A program made the position numbers and the translations under genes. Shown piece by piece: positions 1 through 8,378 of a DNA stretch of 64,000 nucleotides; position 1 is the stretch's first letter, and each line of letters begins with the position of its first letter. The notes beneath the pieces were generated by a model. That model had not been told where the DNA came from and ran no database searches. It worked only from the letters and a program-made list of their open reading frames with translations. Origin of the DNA: CAZMNY01 sp964567745 (GTDB lineage: Bacteria > Planctomycetota > Planctomycetia > Pirellulales > Pirellulaceae); assembly GCA_964567745.1 (NCBI GenBank), contig CAZMNY010000011.1, positions 1 through 64,000 of the forward strand, in the 5' to 3' direction.

Positions 1-176
1 GCAGTTGGGTTGCGGAAAATTGCGGTGCGCAAAAGTCGCTGGTCCAGTACACCACGGACATCCCCTACGCAATTCAGTTCTCCGAATGGAGAAGAATGCA
101 CCAAGAATACGCCATGAAATGTCACTTCAAGGCAAGAGGATCGCCAAGAGCTAAATTATGAAATACGACTGTAGTA

Positions 177-830
177 CTAGGATTCGTCCGTCAAAGCACT
201 TAGCCTGTTCTGCCACAAATCTCGAATAAGATTCATTTTACGACCGACCGACCGAACCGAAATACTCAGATCACGAGCGATCTCCTCATGTTCGTACCCC
301 TGCAGCTTCAGTAAGGCGATTTTCTTCAGCTTATCATCCTCCAGAATTTCAAGCAGATGATCTACCTCTTCGATTCGAATAATTTCATCGGCAACAGAAA
401 CCCGCTGGTCCGGCAATCCATCCAGTCCGGGAGTGATGGAGTCCTGATCAGGACTGATGAAAATTGAATCTCCCCTGACATTTCCTGCACCCCGTTTCTG
501 AGCCTGAAACCGACGCAGATGTTTAGCGAGTTTTTGTTTTGTCAGCATCCCGAGAATCTGCCAGAGATCGTTAGTGTCGTTGAGTTTCCTGAATCGGTCA
601 CCCTGACGCATCCCACCTATGAATGAATTGAGCACACTTTGTGCCACATCGTCTTCATCGGTATGTCGACGCAGGCCATGTGGCAGTCGTTTTGAAATGC
701 GTCTCTTAAGCCGGCCCATGGACGCGGTCACCACTTCGGTCATGGCATCCTCATCACCCGCCACGACTCTCTTCAGTAACTCCTGCTGAGCATCGCCCAT
801 GTCCGAATCAGCTTCCGATCTACTTGTCAT
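177..830 (-). CDS. ECF-type RNA polymerase sigma factor
   Basis: A 217-residue sigma-70-family protein of the planctomycete ECF type. Residues about 15-100 match sigma region 2, with an acidic DEDDVAQSV segment in the core-binding helix region. Residues about 150-210 form sigma region 4, with a helix-turn-helix around LQGYEHEEIARDLSISVRSV. It should direct core polymerase to a small promoter set. The ATG at 830 is preceded by GGGAGG at a spacing of 5, which fixes the start. It is divergent from the protease gene at 1250. No anti-sigma gene or Ser/Thr kinase is visible beside it, so the inducing signal is unknown; the gene upstream lies outside the window. Confidence 0.9.
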   Translation of the reverse strand: MTSRSEADSDMGDAQQELLKRVVAGDEDAMTEVVTASMGRLKRRISKRLPHGLRRHTDEDDVAQSVLNSFIGGMRQGDRFRKLNDTNDLWQILGMLTKQKLAKHLRRFQAQKRGAGNVRGDSIFISPDQDSITPGLDGLPDQRVSVADEIIRIEEVDHLLEILEDDKLKKIALLKLQGYEHEEIARDLSISVRSVGRKMNLIRDLWQNRLSALTDES

Positions 831-1249
831 TTTGCCTCCCGGGAAACCAGCACTGCTGAAGATCTTTTACGTGCCGGCCATAATATCGCAATATTGGCCA
901 AGTTACACGGGCCTTTTTCCCGCCGCAGCTTCGATCGAATTGACGTTATCTGCGCGGTGAATGAGTTTGTCTATATCCGGGCCTTCACCGGACTTTCAGT
1001 GTACCTCGAAGTCATCGCAGAATGTGTGAACGTCGTGGGGCATAGACGCCATCGGTCCGCGTGAAAGAACTGTCCGAGTGCCTGAGCTTACCGGGGAGGA
1101 CGGAGTCCCCCTCCAGTAAAGGACTGATAATTGTGCTTTTTCTGCCGAACGTGTCCGGTGAGTGGGGCTTTCTTCCCGTGAAAAGGACAGCCGAGGACCA
1201 ATCGGCTGCCTTTTCAGTTTTCAGGACTTCAAGACACGAGGACAGAACA
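831..1249. other. Divergent intergenic region, sigma factor / protease
   Basis: No convincing gene. An imperfect inverted repeat lies at about 877-901 (GGCCA arms around AT-rich DNA) on the sigma-factor side. A hairpin with 7-bp arms CAGCCGA/TCGGCTG lies at 1188-1208, followed by CCTTTT, and could be a leader hairpin or weak terminator ahead of the protease. The open frame extending upstream of 1250 has no coding character. Confidence 0.35.
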
Positions 1250-2851
1250 ATGATCAACAACAAGAATCTTCGACGAAGAACACTGCAAATCGCCTTGCTT
1301 TGTGTTCTGGTGAGTCACTTTGCAAGATTGAGTCCCGCTGCAGCCCGGACTTCGAAGGCGACGGTCCTGTATCAACAGGTGGTTGATTCGACCGTATGGA
1401 TTTTGAATCCCGCAGAGGAGTGCAGTGGAACGGGTTGGATTATTGATGCGGAAAAAGGGCTCGTTGTCACCAACCATCATGTGGTGGGGACTGCTGTAGA
1501 TGTACACGTCTGCTTTCCTCAGCAGGATGAGTCAGGCAGATATATCAGCAGCCGTGAGTTTTATCTGAACAATCAGCAGAGTCGCCGGACCGGTACTGTG
1601 ATTGCGAGTGATCCCGTTCGTGACCTCGCAGTTGTTCAGATTCAGGATTTTCCCAACACCAGGCTCAGCCTTCCACTGGCAGCTGAGAGTGCGTCGCCCG
1701 GAGAGTCGATCATTTCTGTAGGAAATCCAGGAGTGAGCGGAGGCCTGTGGGTATTTACTCGAGGAGAAGTTCGAATTGTATATGAACAGACAGGCTATCG
1801 TGTTGAAGGGCCTGTGGAGTACCGAGTGCTGGAATCCTCATCAGCGATCAACTCTGGGGACAGCGGCGGTCCGGCAGTGAATGAGGATGGTGAGATTATC
1901 GGTGTTTCAGCTGCATACCGAAAAGATGGACGACTTGTCAGTCACTTCGTCGATGTAACGACACTTCAGAAATTTATGCAGGAAGTGAACGATCTTGTTG
2001 GTCCAACTTCAGCCGCACAGTTTGTTGAGCGAGGCTCGCTGCACCAGGCCGCAAAACGTTTTGGAAGTGCAATGGCTGATTACAACAAGGCGTTGCGCCT
2101 GCAGCCGAAAAACAGCGACGCTCTGGCAGGCCGAGGTACCTGCTTCAGCCGAACGGGTGACCTTGTGTCTGCCCGTGCTGATTTTGAAGAAGCACTGAAA
2201 GTCGACCAGCAGAATGTTCAAGCCTGCATTGGCCTCGCGCGACTTGTTGAAGGTTCCGACAAAGATCGTGCCATCAGTCTGGTGACTAATGCGATTCGCT
2301 CTCCGCAGTCCCCCGCGACGATGTGCATTCTGTTCGCAATGCGTGGGAAGTACTTTTTTGACAAGAACGATCTACAGAACTCACTCAGCGACCTGAATCG
2401 TGCGACGGAGATCACCCCGCTGATTCACGAAGCATGGAACGTGAAAGGGCAGATTTGTCTGATTCTCAAGAAGTACGAGGCTGCGGAAAAGCTGTTCGGT
2501 TATGCGATTGATGCTGCTGTCAAACTGGACGTCGCCCAGAACCACTCAGATTACTTTTACTATCGGGCACTTGCTCTCTACGTACTTGGTAAGACTGCGG
2601 ACGCATGGAAAAACATTCAGCTAGCGATGAAACTCAGCCAACCCAATGCCGGCTACTACTTTCTTGCCGGCAAGATTGCTGAGGCCAATGGAGATAAGGA
2701 AAGCAGTAATATATTCTTGGCGGCTGCTGAAAATCTGGATCCGGAAAACTATTCTCAAACACCAGTCGTCAGTGGCAGCTGGTCGACCTCTGCTCGCAGC
2801 AACCGCGGAACTTATCGGATCAGACGGGGATCAATAAAGCGGCGGCGATAA
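1250..2851 (+). CDS. Secreted trypsin-like (HtrA/S1C-type) serine protease with TPR repeats
   Basis: Start ATG at 1250 is chosen because GAGG sits 8 bp upstream and a signal peptide follows (basic RRR, hydrophobic core, AAA). The protease domain spans residues about 35-250, with the catalytic triad His77 (TNHHVVG), Asp125 (DPVRDLAVVQ) and Ser205 (NSGDSGGPAV). Residues about 265-500 carry tetratricopeptide-like repeats (for example ADYNKALRLQPKNSDALAGR). No PDZ domain was recognised, so TPRs may replace it in substrate or partner binding. The final ~28 residues are Arg/Ser-rich and look out of frame, and a coding module follows at once in another frame (see next entry), so the true protein is probably longer. 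Likely periplasmic protein quality control. Confidence 0.85.
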   Translation: MINNKNLRRRTLQIALLCVLVSHFARLSPAAARTSKATVLYQQVVDSTVWILNPAEECSGTGWIIDAEKGLVVTNHHVVGTAVDVHVCFPQQDESGRYISSREFYLNNQQSRRTGTVIASDPVRDLAVVQIQDFPNTRLSLPLAAESASPGESIISVGNPGVSGGLWVFTRGEVRIVYEQTGYRVEGPVEYRVLESSSAINSGDSGGPAVNEDGEIIGVSAAYRKDGRLVSHFVDVTTLQKFMQEVNDLVGPTSAAQFVERGSLHQAAKRFGSAMADYNKALRLQPKNSDALAGRGTCFSRTGDLVSARADFEEALKVDQQNVQACIGLARLVEGSDKDRAISLVTNAIRSPQSPATMCILFAMRGKYFFDKNDLQNSLSDLNRATEITPLIHEAWNVKGQICLILKKYEAAEKLFGYAIDAAVKLDVAQNHSDYFYYRALALYVLGKTADAWKNIQLAMKLSQPNAGYYFLAGKIAEANGDKESSNIFLAAAENLDPENYSQTPVVSGSWSTSARSNRGTYRIRRGSIKRRR

Positions 2852-3141
2852 AGGTTGAAAAGGAAGCCGTTGTCGAAGAATTCCAACTTGCGGATGATGG
2901 GACTTATCGCAAGGAGTGGTTTAACTCCCGAGGTCAGCGAGTGTGGTCAGAATCAGGAACTTACGAAATCAATGGCACCCAGTTGATTTGCAAAGGCCGA
3001 TCCGGTTCTGGCAAAAGTGCCGATGAGGTCTGCGAGTTTACTGTCGATACTGATGGAACGACGATGCATCTGAAAGTGCTGCAGACAAATTCACGCTATC
3101 GAATCAACAACAGCTATCGCTTTGAGCGTTCTGCAGCGTGA
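2731..3141 (+). pseudogene. Out-of-frame C-terminal module of the protease gene (frameshift)
   Basis: This frame is open from 2731 to the TGA at 3139-3141 and lacks a good start codon. From about 2860 it encodes a protein-like module (ADDGTYRKEWFNSRGQ..., later YRINNSYRFERSAA) resembling a small beta-barrel (lipocalin-like) domain. It overlaps the last ~120 bp of the protease frame and is followed directly by a strong terminator. A one-base indel between about 2760 and 2850 would fuse it to the protease. The indel could be a sequencing error, a true mutation or programmed frameshifting; the sequence alone does not decide. A separate short gene starting at GTG 2941 is possible but has no clear ribosome-binding site. 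Confidence 0.6.
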
Positions 3142-3171
3142 CTGTGGTTGTCTGAAACCCTTGAAAACCGA

Positions 3172-3203
3172 AGCCGCAGGACTGTCCATCCTGCGGCTTT
3201 TTT
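3172..3203 (+). terminator. Rho-independent terminator after protease gene
   Basis: Perfect 10-bp stem AGCCGCAGGA/TCCTGCGGCT with a 7-nt loop, followed by a run of T (3198-3203). It lies 30 bp after the stop of the frameshifted C-terminal module, which supports that module being the real 3' end of the transcription unit. Confidence 0.9.
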
Positions 3204-3331
3204 CTTGTACCCACCGCGATTCTCTGTCGAACAGGCGAACCTCAGCCGTCAGCATTCCATTCCTGATTGAGCATGACCAGACACGCCAAATCAGGTCCAT
3301 CAGCATCCTGACTCGTTTCTGCCGTGTCTGA

Positions 3332-3493
3332 AATCCCCCAATCCCGCGACTCGTTGGCTGCGTTCAAGGCGATCAAGTCAAACTTTACAGCGTCGGTTTC
3401 AATGGCCAGGACGACGGCGGATTCATGGACATGAATCAAAAGGACGACATTTCGGCGGCATCCAAGCATTCGGACTTTGCGTTGGCCGAATAA
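3332..3493 (+). pseudogene. C-terminal remnant of a planctomycete secreted/pseudopilin-like protein
   Basis: A short frame without a start, ending at the TAA at 3491-3493, encodes a stretch containing VKLYSVGFNGQDDGG. The 'Y-SVG-NG-DDGG' signature is common at the C-termini of planctomycete secreted and pseudopilin-like hypothetical proteins. Nothing upstream continues the frame past a TGA at 3329-3331, so this is read as a decayed gene end. Identification rests on pattern memory only. Confidence 0.45.
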
Positions 3494-3871
3494 ACAGGTA
3501 TCGCTCTCCTTCAGTCGACTGAATGAGGCACATCACGACCGGCCTCATTCCAATGAGTCTTTGTCGCAGGGGTAACCGGCGTCCCTACCGCGACGCAGCA
3601 GTGTCACCGCAGGCTGCCGGGCGACATCGCTGTTCTGACAGGTCTCTGCCTGGTTCCCCTTTTTGTCTGATGGTGCACGACAGACAGCAACCTTCCCAAA
3701 TTATTTCTTTTTGTGCAATTTGCTGTCCGACCAGCAAAACGTTCTGCCGTGAAGCTTACAGGGCCGAACGAACGGTCTTTTTCTGCTGGCGAAAGTTTAT
3801 TCTCGGACGCGTGGTCCGGAATTCAAACGTCAGTGCTACTTGTTCCGGTAACGATTTGAGGAAACTAAACC
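3494..3871. other. Intergenic region with palindrome and hairpin
   Basis: No gene is supported. A 14-bp perfect palindrome TTCAGTCGACTGAA lies at 3510-3523, and an overlapping 9-bp perfect stem (GAATGAGGC at 3521-3529 with GCCTCATTC at 3542-3550) follows. There is no U-tract, so it may be a structural remnant or a rho-dependent end. The remainder is probably the promoter and leader of the gene at 3872. Confidence 0.4.
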
Positions 3872-4960
3872 ATGAAGATCTTGTCCACTTGTTTTCAGGT
3901 ATCTGCGATTGGGGTGTTTGCCGCGTGTGTTGCGCCACTGCACGCCGAATTGCCGCCGGGGGCGTACGAATCACTCAAGCAGGAAGCGAAGGAAGTTCTG
4001 CACATCGAAGTCGTCAACGTCTCGCGAGTGCGTGGAGGTAAGACACAGGCTTACTACCGCTGTCGTGCGCGGGTCACCAAAGTCGATCGCTCAGCTAAGG
4101 GCTATCGCATGGGCAGTATGATCATTTTTGACACGTGGTCTGTTGAACCCGCCGCGGGAGAAAACTTTGCGGGTCCTGCGATTCCACCAAAAATCTCAGC
4201 AGGCTGGTCCGGACGCGTATTCTTAAACCCCGCGGATCCTGATCCGACAGGTGCGGCAGTTGCGGATGCGGATGTGTTGCAGCTGGCAGCTTACGGTCGC
4301 AGCTTTGAACCGGACCGCAAAACACGGCGGCGTGAGGCGACCAAGGGGCAGGCCAGAAAGTTATTTGAACAAATGGAGCAGCGATTAAATCAGCCCCGGA
4401 CGATTAAGTTCATCATCAGCGGCGAGTCTCGGGATGGTCGTTCCTTGACAACCATCACAACGGAACTGTGGCTGCGTCAGGGAAACAAGGTGAATCTGGA
4501 GGCAAAAGTCAGTCCCAAGGATTGGCTTTTTGGCGATAATTGGATGTTGATTTCTGACGGAAATAAAATACTGGTGAAAAGCGGAACCGTAGCGCAAGTA
4601 ATCGATTCACCAAAACATCTGCGTAATCAACTGCTGTTCGACTTCGTGCGTATGGGCTGGATGTGGATGCTTAGAGCCGGGGGTGACGACACACAGCTGT
4701 CGCACAACCATATTCGTACTTCTGATTTTCGACTGGGTGCAAGAACACGCAACAATGGGCGTACCGTACAGGCGATTCACTATCGAGCTTATCTTGCAGA
4801 AGATAAGACAACCGTCGATATCGTCTTATACATTGATGCCGAAACCTTTTTGCCCGTCCGCCGAACAATTTCATCGGCGCGATTCGGCCGCGTTCAGGAA
4901 CAGTATGAAATCCAGCTTGACCCAAAGGCGAAAGAGGGGCTCTTTGACCTGCCGGCCTAG
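3872..4960 (+). CDS. Secreted protein with LolA-like C-terminal half
   Basis: A 362-residue protein with a cleavable signal peptide (about residues 1-25, ending AEL after LHA). The N-terminal half (25-150) has no recognised domain. The C-terminal half (about 165-360) alternates beta strands in the style of LolA/DUF2092-type lipoprotein carriers, for example TTELWLRQGNKVNLEAK, WMLISDGNKILVK and EQYEIQLDPKAKEGLFDLPA. That suggests a periplasmic protein with a lipid-binding beta-sheet cup, but this is inference from pattern. GAGG sits about 10 nt before the ATG. It lies alone between a presumed terminator region and the SUMF1 gene. Exact function unknown. Confidence 0.7.
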   Translation: MKILSTCFQVSAIGVFAACVAPLHAELPPGAYESLKQEAKEVLHIEVVNVSRVRGGKTQAYYRCRARVTKVDRSAKGYRMGSMIIFDTWSVEPAAGENFAGPAIPPKISAGWSGRVFLNPADPDPTGAAVADADVLQLAAYGRSFEPDRKTRRREATKGQARKLFEQMEQRLNQPRTIKFIISGESRDGRSLTTITTELWLRQGNKVNLEAKVSPKDWLFGDNWMLISDGNKILVKSGTVAQVIDSPKHLRNQLLFDFVRMGWMWMLRAGGDDTQLSHNHIRTSDFRLGARTRNNGRTVQAIHYRAYLAEDKTTVDIVLYIDAETFLPVRRTISSARFGRVQEQYEIQLDPKAKEGLFDLPA

Positions 4961-5378
4961 GCCACTGTGACATCTTATCCGGCATCTTACACGCCGTGTC
5001 CGTCGGTCTTCGCTGCGGACGCGGCGTGGGGTTCCGATGCGTCGGTGTTCAATTTCGCTTTCAATGTCAACCCGTTTCAGTCTACCCGGCCTTTGCCTGC
5101 GAAGGAGCCCACTCCAGGATCGGTAAAACAGGTAAAACTTTGCGGCTGGTCTGTCCGCAGCAGGGAACGTTTTGCCGTGAGAGAAAGGGGGGGGACCCAA
5201 AAAAGGCAATTGGTCGTACTCTATGCCTATGCCTGACGATGCGGTCGCGTTAGCGACAAGAACGCCGTTCGAATTCTTCCTCCGGTCAGTCCTTCAAACG
5301 ATCGCGTGGCGCTGGCCCGAAGTAGCAAAAACCGATACCTGTGTGCGTTCGTCGCTTAACTCATTTGGAGAAAACGTC
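4961..5378. other. Intergenic region with GC-rich hairpin
   Basis: No coding signal. A strong inverted repeat lies at 4990-5028: 13-nt arms CACGCCGTGTCCG and CGGACGCGGCGTG with one mismatch and a 13-nt loop. It is 30 bp after the previous stop and may end that transcript, although no T-run follows. The remainder is presumed promoter and leader for the gene at 5379. Confidence 0.45.
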
Positions 5379-6542
5379 ATGGTCTATTCAGTAATACGAC
5401 TTTTCTGCCTGATTCTCGTGCTGGTCTTTGGCTATTCCTTCGTGAGCACGATCAGCATGGCGGGAGGCTCACGGCTCGGGCTGCCCTTTGCCTTTTATAC
5501 GACCTCCGTTTTGCCGCCGATTTCCGGTAGCGAAAGCAATGCTGCCCGTGTTGTTTCAAACTTTGATGGGATCATGCTGTTACTTGATCTCCTTTGCTTT
5601 CTGTTGTTCTCTGCCATGATCATTGTCGTGAGAGAACGGCTTCGTGGCGTACGGGACAAAACAGCATCCAAAGTCCTCACAGCCGAAATCGCCGAGCAGT
5701 TTTTGGCCGATGAAGACTCGGTCGACCTTTCTGAGTTTACTGAGCTCTCGGACGCCGCTGCGGAATCTCTCACTCGGCCAAACTCGCAGAGCGAGACGCA
5801 GGCTGGTGATCCGATTGTGAACAGTATTAGTATGCGTTTCGTGTCGATCCCCGCCGGAACATTCACGATGGGCGATGCAAACGGTGATGACAATGAGACG
5901 CCTCATCAGGTGACGCTGACGAAGCCATTTGAGCTTGGCGTATACGAGGTGACCCAGGAGCAGTACGAGCGTGTGATGGGCGAGAATCCGAGTCATTTCA
6001 AGGGGGCGAAAAACCCGGTCGAGAGGGTGAGTTGGGAAGATGCAGTGGAGTTTTGCCGTAAGTTGTCCGCGCTGCCTGAGGAGAAGGCGGCCGGTCGGGT
6101 CTACCGTTTGCCAACGGAAGCGGAGTGGGAGTACGCCTGCCGAGCAGGGACGACGACGAAATACAGTTTCGGAGATAGTGACTCAGAGTTGGGCGATTAC
6201 GCGTGGTACGTGGGGAACTCCGACAGGAGGACACATCCCGTGGGGCAGAAGAAGCCGAATGCATGGGGTCTGTATGACATGCACGGGAATGTTTGGGAGT
6301 GGTGTCAGGACCGGTACGGGGAATATCCGAGTGGGAGTGTGACCAACCCGACAGGCCCTTCCGAGGGCTCGATCCGTGTGTACCGGGGCGGCGGCTGGTT
6401 CGACTTCGCCAGGTACTGCCAGTCGGGGATCCGCATCAGGAGCAACCCCAGGAACCGGTACCGCAACTTCGGCTTTCGTGTGGCCCAAGTTCCGCTGCCA
6501 GACAACAAGCGAGCAAGCGAAGCCGAGAGCGGAAGCCGGTAG
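5379..6542 (+). CDS. Membrane-anchored SUMF1/FGE-sulfatase-domain protein
   Basis: Start ATG at 5379 has GGAG 9 bp upstream. The 387-residue product begins with a hydrophobic segment (VIRLFCLILVLVFGYSF), has a second transmembrane helix at about residues 64-85 (GIMLLLDLLCFLLFSAMIIV), a short acidic linker, and then an FGE-sulfatase domain (about 145-380). Typical motifs are FVSIPAGTFTMGD, LGVYEVTQEQYE, NPVERVSWEDAVEFC, RLPTEAEWEYACRAG, GLYDMHGNVWEWC and NFGFRVA. True formylglycine-generating enzymes need two active-site Cys late in the domain. Here only one Cys is near that position (RYCQSGIRIRSN), so sulfatase activation is doubtful. Many planctomycete paralogues serve as signalling or ligand-binding modules. 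The ECF sigma factor nearby is suggestive only. Confidence 0.85.
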   Translation: MVYSVIRLFCLILVLVFGYSFVSTISMAGGSRLGLPFAFYTTSVLPPISGSESNAARVVSNFDGIMLLLDLLCFLLFSAMIIVVRERLRGVRDKTASKVLTAEIAEQFLADEDSVDLSEFTELSDAAAESLTRPNSQSETQAGDPIVNSISMRFVSIPAGTFTMGDANGDDNETPHQVTLTKPFELGVYEVTQEQYERVMGENPSHFKGAKNPVERVSWEDAVEFCRKLSALPEEKAAGRVYRLPTEAEWEYACRAGTTTKYSFGDSDSELGDYAWYVGNSDRRTHPVGQKKPNAWGLYDMHGNVWEWCQDRYGEYPSGSVTNPTGPSEGSIRVYRGGGWFDFARYCQSGIRIRSNPRNRYRNFGFRVAQVPLPDNKRASEAESGSR

Positions 6543-6877
6543 CACGACCAAGCGGAGGGCGGAGCCCGGAGCGGGAGGCTACCGAGCTGAAGTGATGGCG
6601 GAGCGGACGTACTTCAGCACCCACAGCAATCGAATGGCGACTTGTTTGTCATCGCTCTGCCCATTGCAAGCAAGCGTAACACCTGATTGTTAAAGAGCTT
6701 TGAGGTCGGATCTGTTTTTTGACCCTACGAGGTTGAGTAGTCGGCAAAGCTCCTTGGCGGCACTCTAGTCCTTGTCGCTCGCCCTTTCTCTGTGCCCTTT
6801 GTCGCCAGCAGCCTAAGTACTCAGACAAAACTCGGCGCCGTATTTTCGGGCTAAGCGGTTGATGTCGCGTCCCCCCG
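6543..6877. other. Convergent intergenic region, possible compositional boundary
   Basis: Lies between the 3' ends of two convergent genes. No gene, convincing terminator or RNA was recognised. Base composition and style appear to change across this stretch (see findings). Confidence 0.3.
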
Positions 6878-8368
6878 TTACCTGGCGCTCGTCTTACTTG
6901 GGATTTCGTTGAGTGTGTAGTAGGCCTTGATATGCACAAGCTTTTCGCCAGTCGCGGATCGGATCGGTTGCAGGTTAAAGTCGTGGACGTGCCCCTGCAT
7001 CAATCCGTCGATGGTCAAACGTGCTTGCAGGCCATCTGCCGAGACAACCGAGCGAACGACCTTCGGCGTTGTCTGATCGACTTCGGGGCTGCCGTAACCT
7101 TGCTGGTAAATGTGGGTGTAGGTCGATAGCGAAAACGACTCCGGCTTGGAGGCGATGGCTCGATCGACAGGCTTGGTGAACGTCACTAGAAAGCCGTCGG
7201 GTTGGGCATTGATCTGCTTGATTTCGAACGGGACTCTGCCGGTCCAGTCGAGTCGTTGGAGCGCGAACTCGCGAGGGCCTCGCACAGGCCATCCGCGGTT
7301 CGTACCGCCGACGATCAGGTCGCCCTGCGGCGTGAATTGACAGGCGAGCAGTCCTGTCGCCAAGCCTTCTCGGAACGGATAGCACGCGCCTTGCCAAACG
7401 CCGTTGACTTTCTCCGTGGTGGCTCGCATGACGACACTGAGGCTAAAGTCGCAGACGAAAATCTGATTTTCGAACGGGCCAAATTTGCCGCCAGTGCGAT
7501 CGACCATGAATCCCGAAATCGATCGACCCATTTTGATATACGGAAAAACGACGGCGTACGGAACGAGCTGCTTGACGCGTTTGCGTTCGGTCAACAGCCT
7601 TGATCGCGTGTTTGGTTCGATCGGTTTGGGGCCGAGCTTGTCGGTGAGGTCATACCAATTGAAACTGACAGGATGGCCCATGAAGCCGCCGGGCTTGAGC
7701 ACTTTCAGTGAGCACGACCCGTTCCAAGGTCCTTGGCTCTCGGCGTAAAACATCACGCCGTGCTCGTTTGGTCCAATTCCGCACGGACTGCGGATGCCGC
7801 TGCAAACGGGAGTCGTCTTGCCGTCGGGCGAGACTTTCAAGCACCAACCTCGAAACGGCACCTTCGATCGGTACGATTCGGAAAGGCAAAGCGCGACCCA
7901 GGTGTTGCCGTCTTGGTCCGGCTTCGACCCAAAAGCGAACTCGTGATAATTGCGAAACCCCCAAGCGTCGCTGAGCGTTTCAAACCGATCGGCTCTGCCG
8001 TCGGCATTCGTATCCGTGATGCGAGTGACTTCGGTCTGCTGCGTGATCTGAAAGACGCCCTTGTTGTAGGAGAGCCCCATGATTTCATCGAGTCCGCTGG
8101 CGAACTTCGAGTATTTCGTGCGAGGGTTTTCGTCGAATGCGCCGCTGACGAGATAGATATCGCCTCGCCTAGTCCCGATCGCCAAGCGGTTGTCGGGCAT
8201 GACCTCAAAACTGCCTGCCTCGAGCGCCATCCCTTCCGGGATCGGGACCTCAACGATCCGGTAATATTTTGACTCTTCTTCGGCGGTGTTCCAGTATTCG
8301 CCCAACGTCTGCGCGTGTAACGGGGAGGCCGACATCAGCAGGATCAAGAAAAATAAGCGGAGCCGCAT
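6878..8368 (-). CDS. Secreted beta-propeller protein, sugar-dehydrogenase-like
   Basis: A 496-residue exported protein (signal peptide 1-20, ending HAQ). Residues about 40-400 form a six-bladed-type propeller related to the membrane-bound/PQQ-type glucose-sorbosone dehydrogenase group of planctomycetes (GIGPNEHGVMFYAESQGPWNG, GDLIVGGTNRGW). The C-terminal ~90 residues form a beta-rich domain (FLVTFTKPVD...). AGGAGG precedes the ATG by 7 nt. It is the last gene of a three-gene minus-strand operon, 10 bp after the multiheme cytochrome, so periplasmic electron transfer between the two products is plausible. The substrate cannot be read from the sequence. Confidence 0.75.
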   Translation of the reverse strand: MRLRLFFLILLMSASPLHAQTLGEYWNTAEEESKYYRIVEVPIPEGMALEAGSFEVMPDNRLAIGTRRGDIYLVSGAFDENPRTKYSKFASGLDEIMGLSYNKGVFQITQQTEVTRITDTNADGRADRFETLSDAWGFRNYHEFAFGSKPDQDGNTWVALCLSESYRSKVPFRGWCLKVSPDGKTTPVCSGIRSPCGIGPNEHGVMFYAESQGPWNGSCSLKVLKPGGFMGHPVSFNWYDLTDKLGPKPIEPNTRSRLLTERKRVKQLVPYAVVFPYIKMGRSISGFMVDRTGGKFGPFENQIFVCDFSLSVVMRATTEKVNGVWQGACYPFREGLATGLLACQFTPQGDLIVGGTNRGWPVRGPREFALQRLDWTGRVPFEIKQINAQPDGFLVTFTKPVDRAIASKPESFSLSTYTHIYQQGYGSPEVDQTTPKVVRSVVSADGLQARLTIDGLMQGHVHDFNLQPIRSATGEKLVHIKAYYTLNEIPSKTSAR

Positions 8369-8378
8369 CCGGCACCTC

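Noticed and set aside
3523..4041. 172-codon frame overlapping the secreted LolA-like gene
   Set aside because: Overlaps the signal-peptide start of the better-supported gene, has Cys/Arg-rich composition and no ribosome-binding site.
7723..7735. AAGGTCC-containing sequence resembling the Rrf2 motif
   Set aside because: Lies inside the beta-propeller coding region, lacks the second half-site and has no promoter context.
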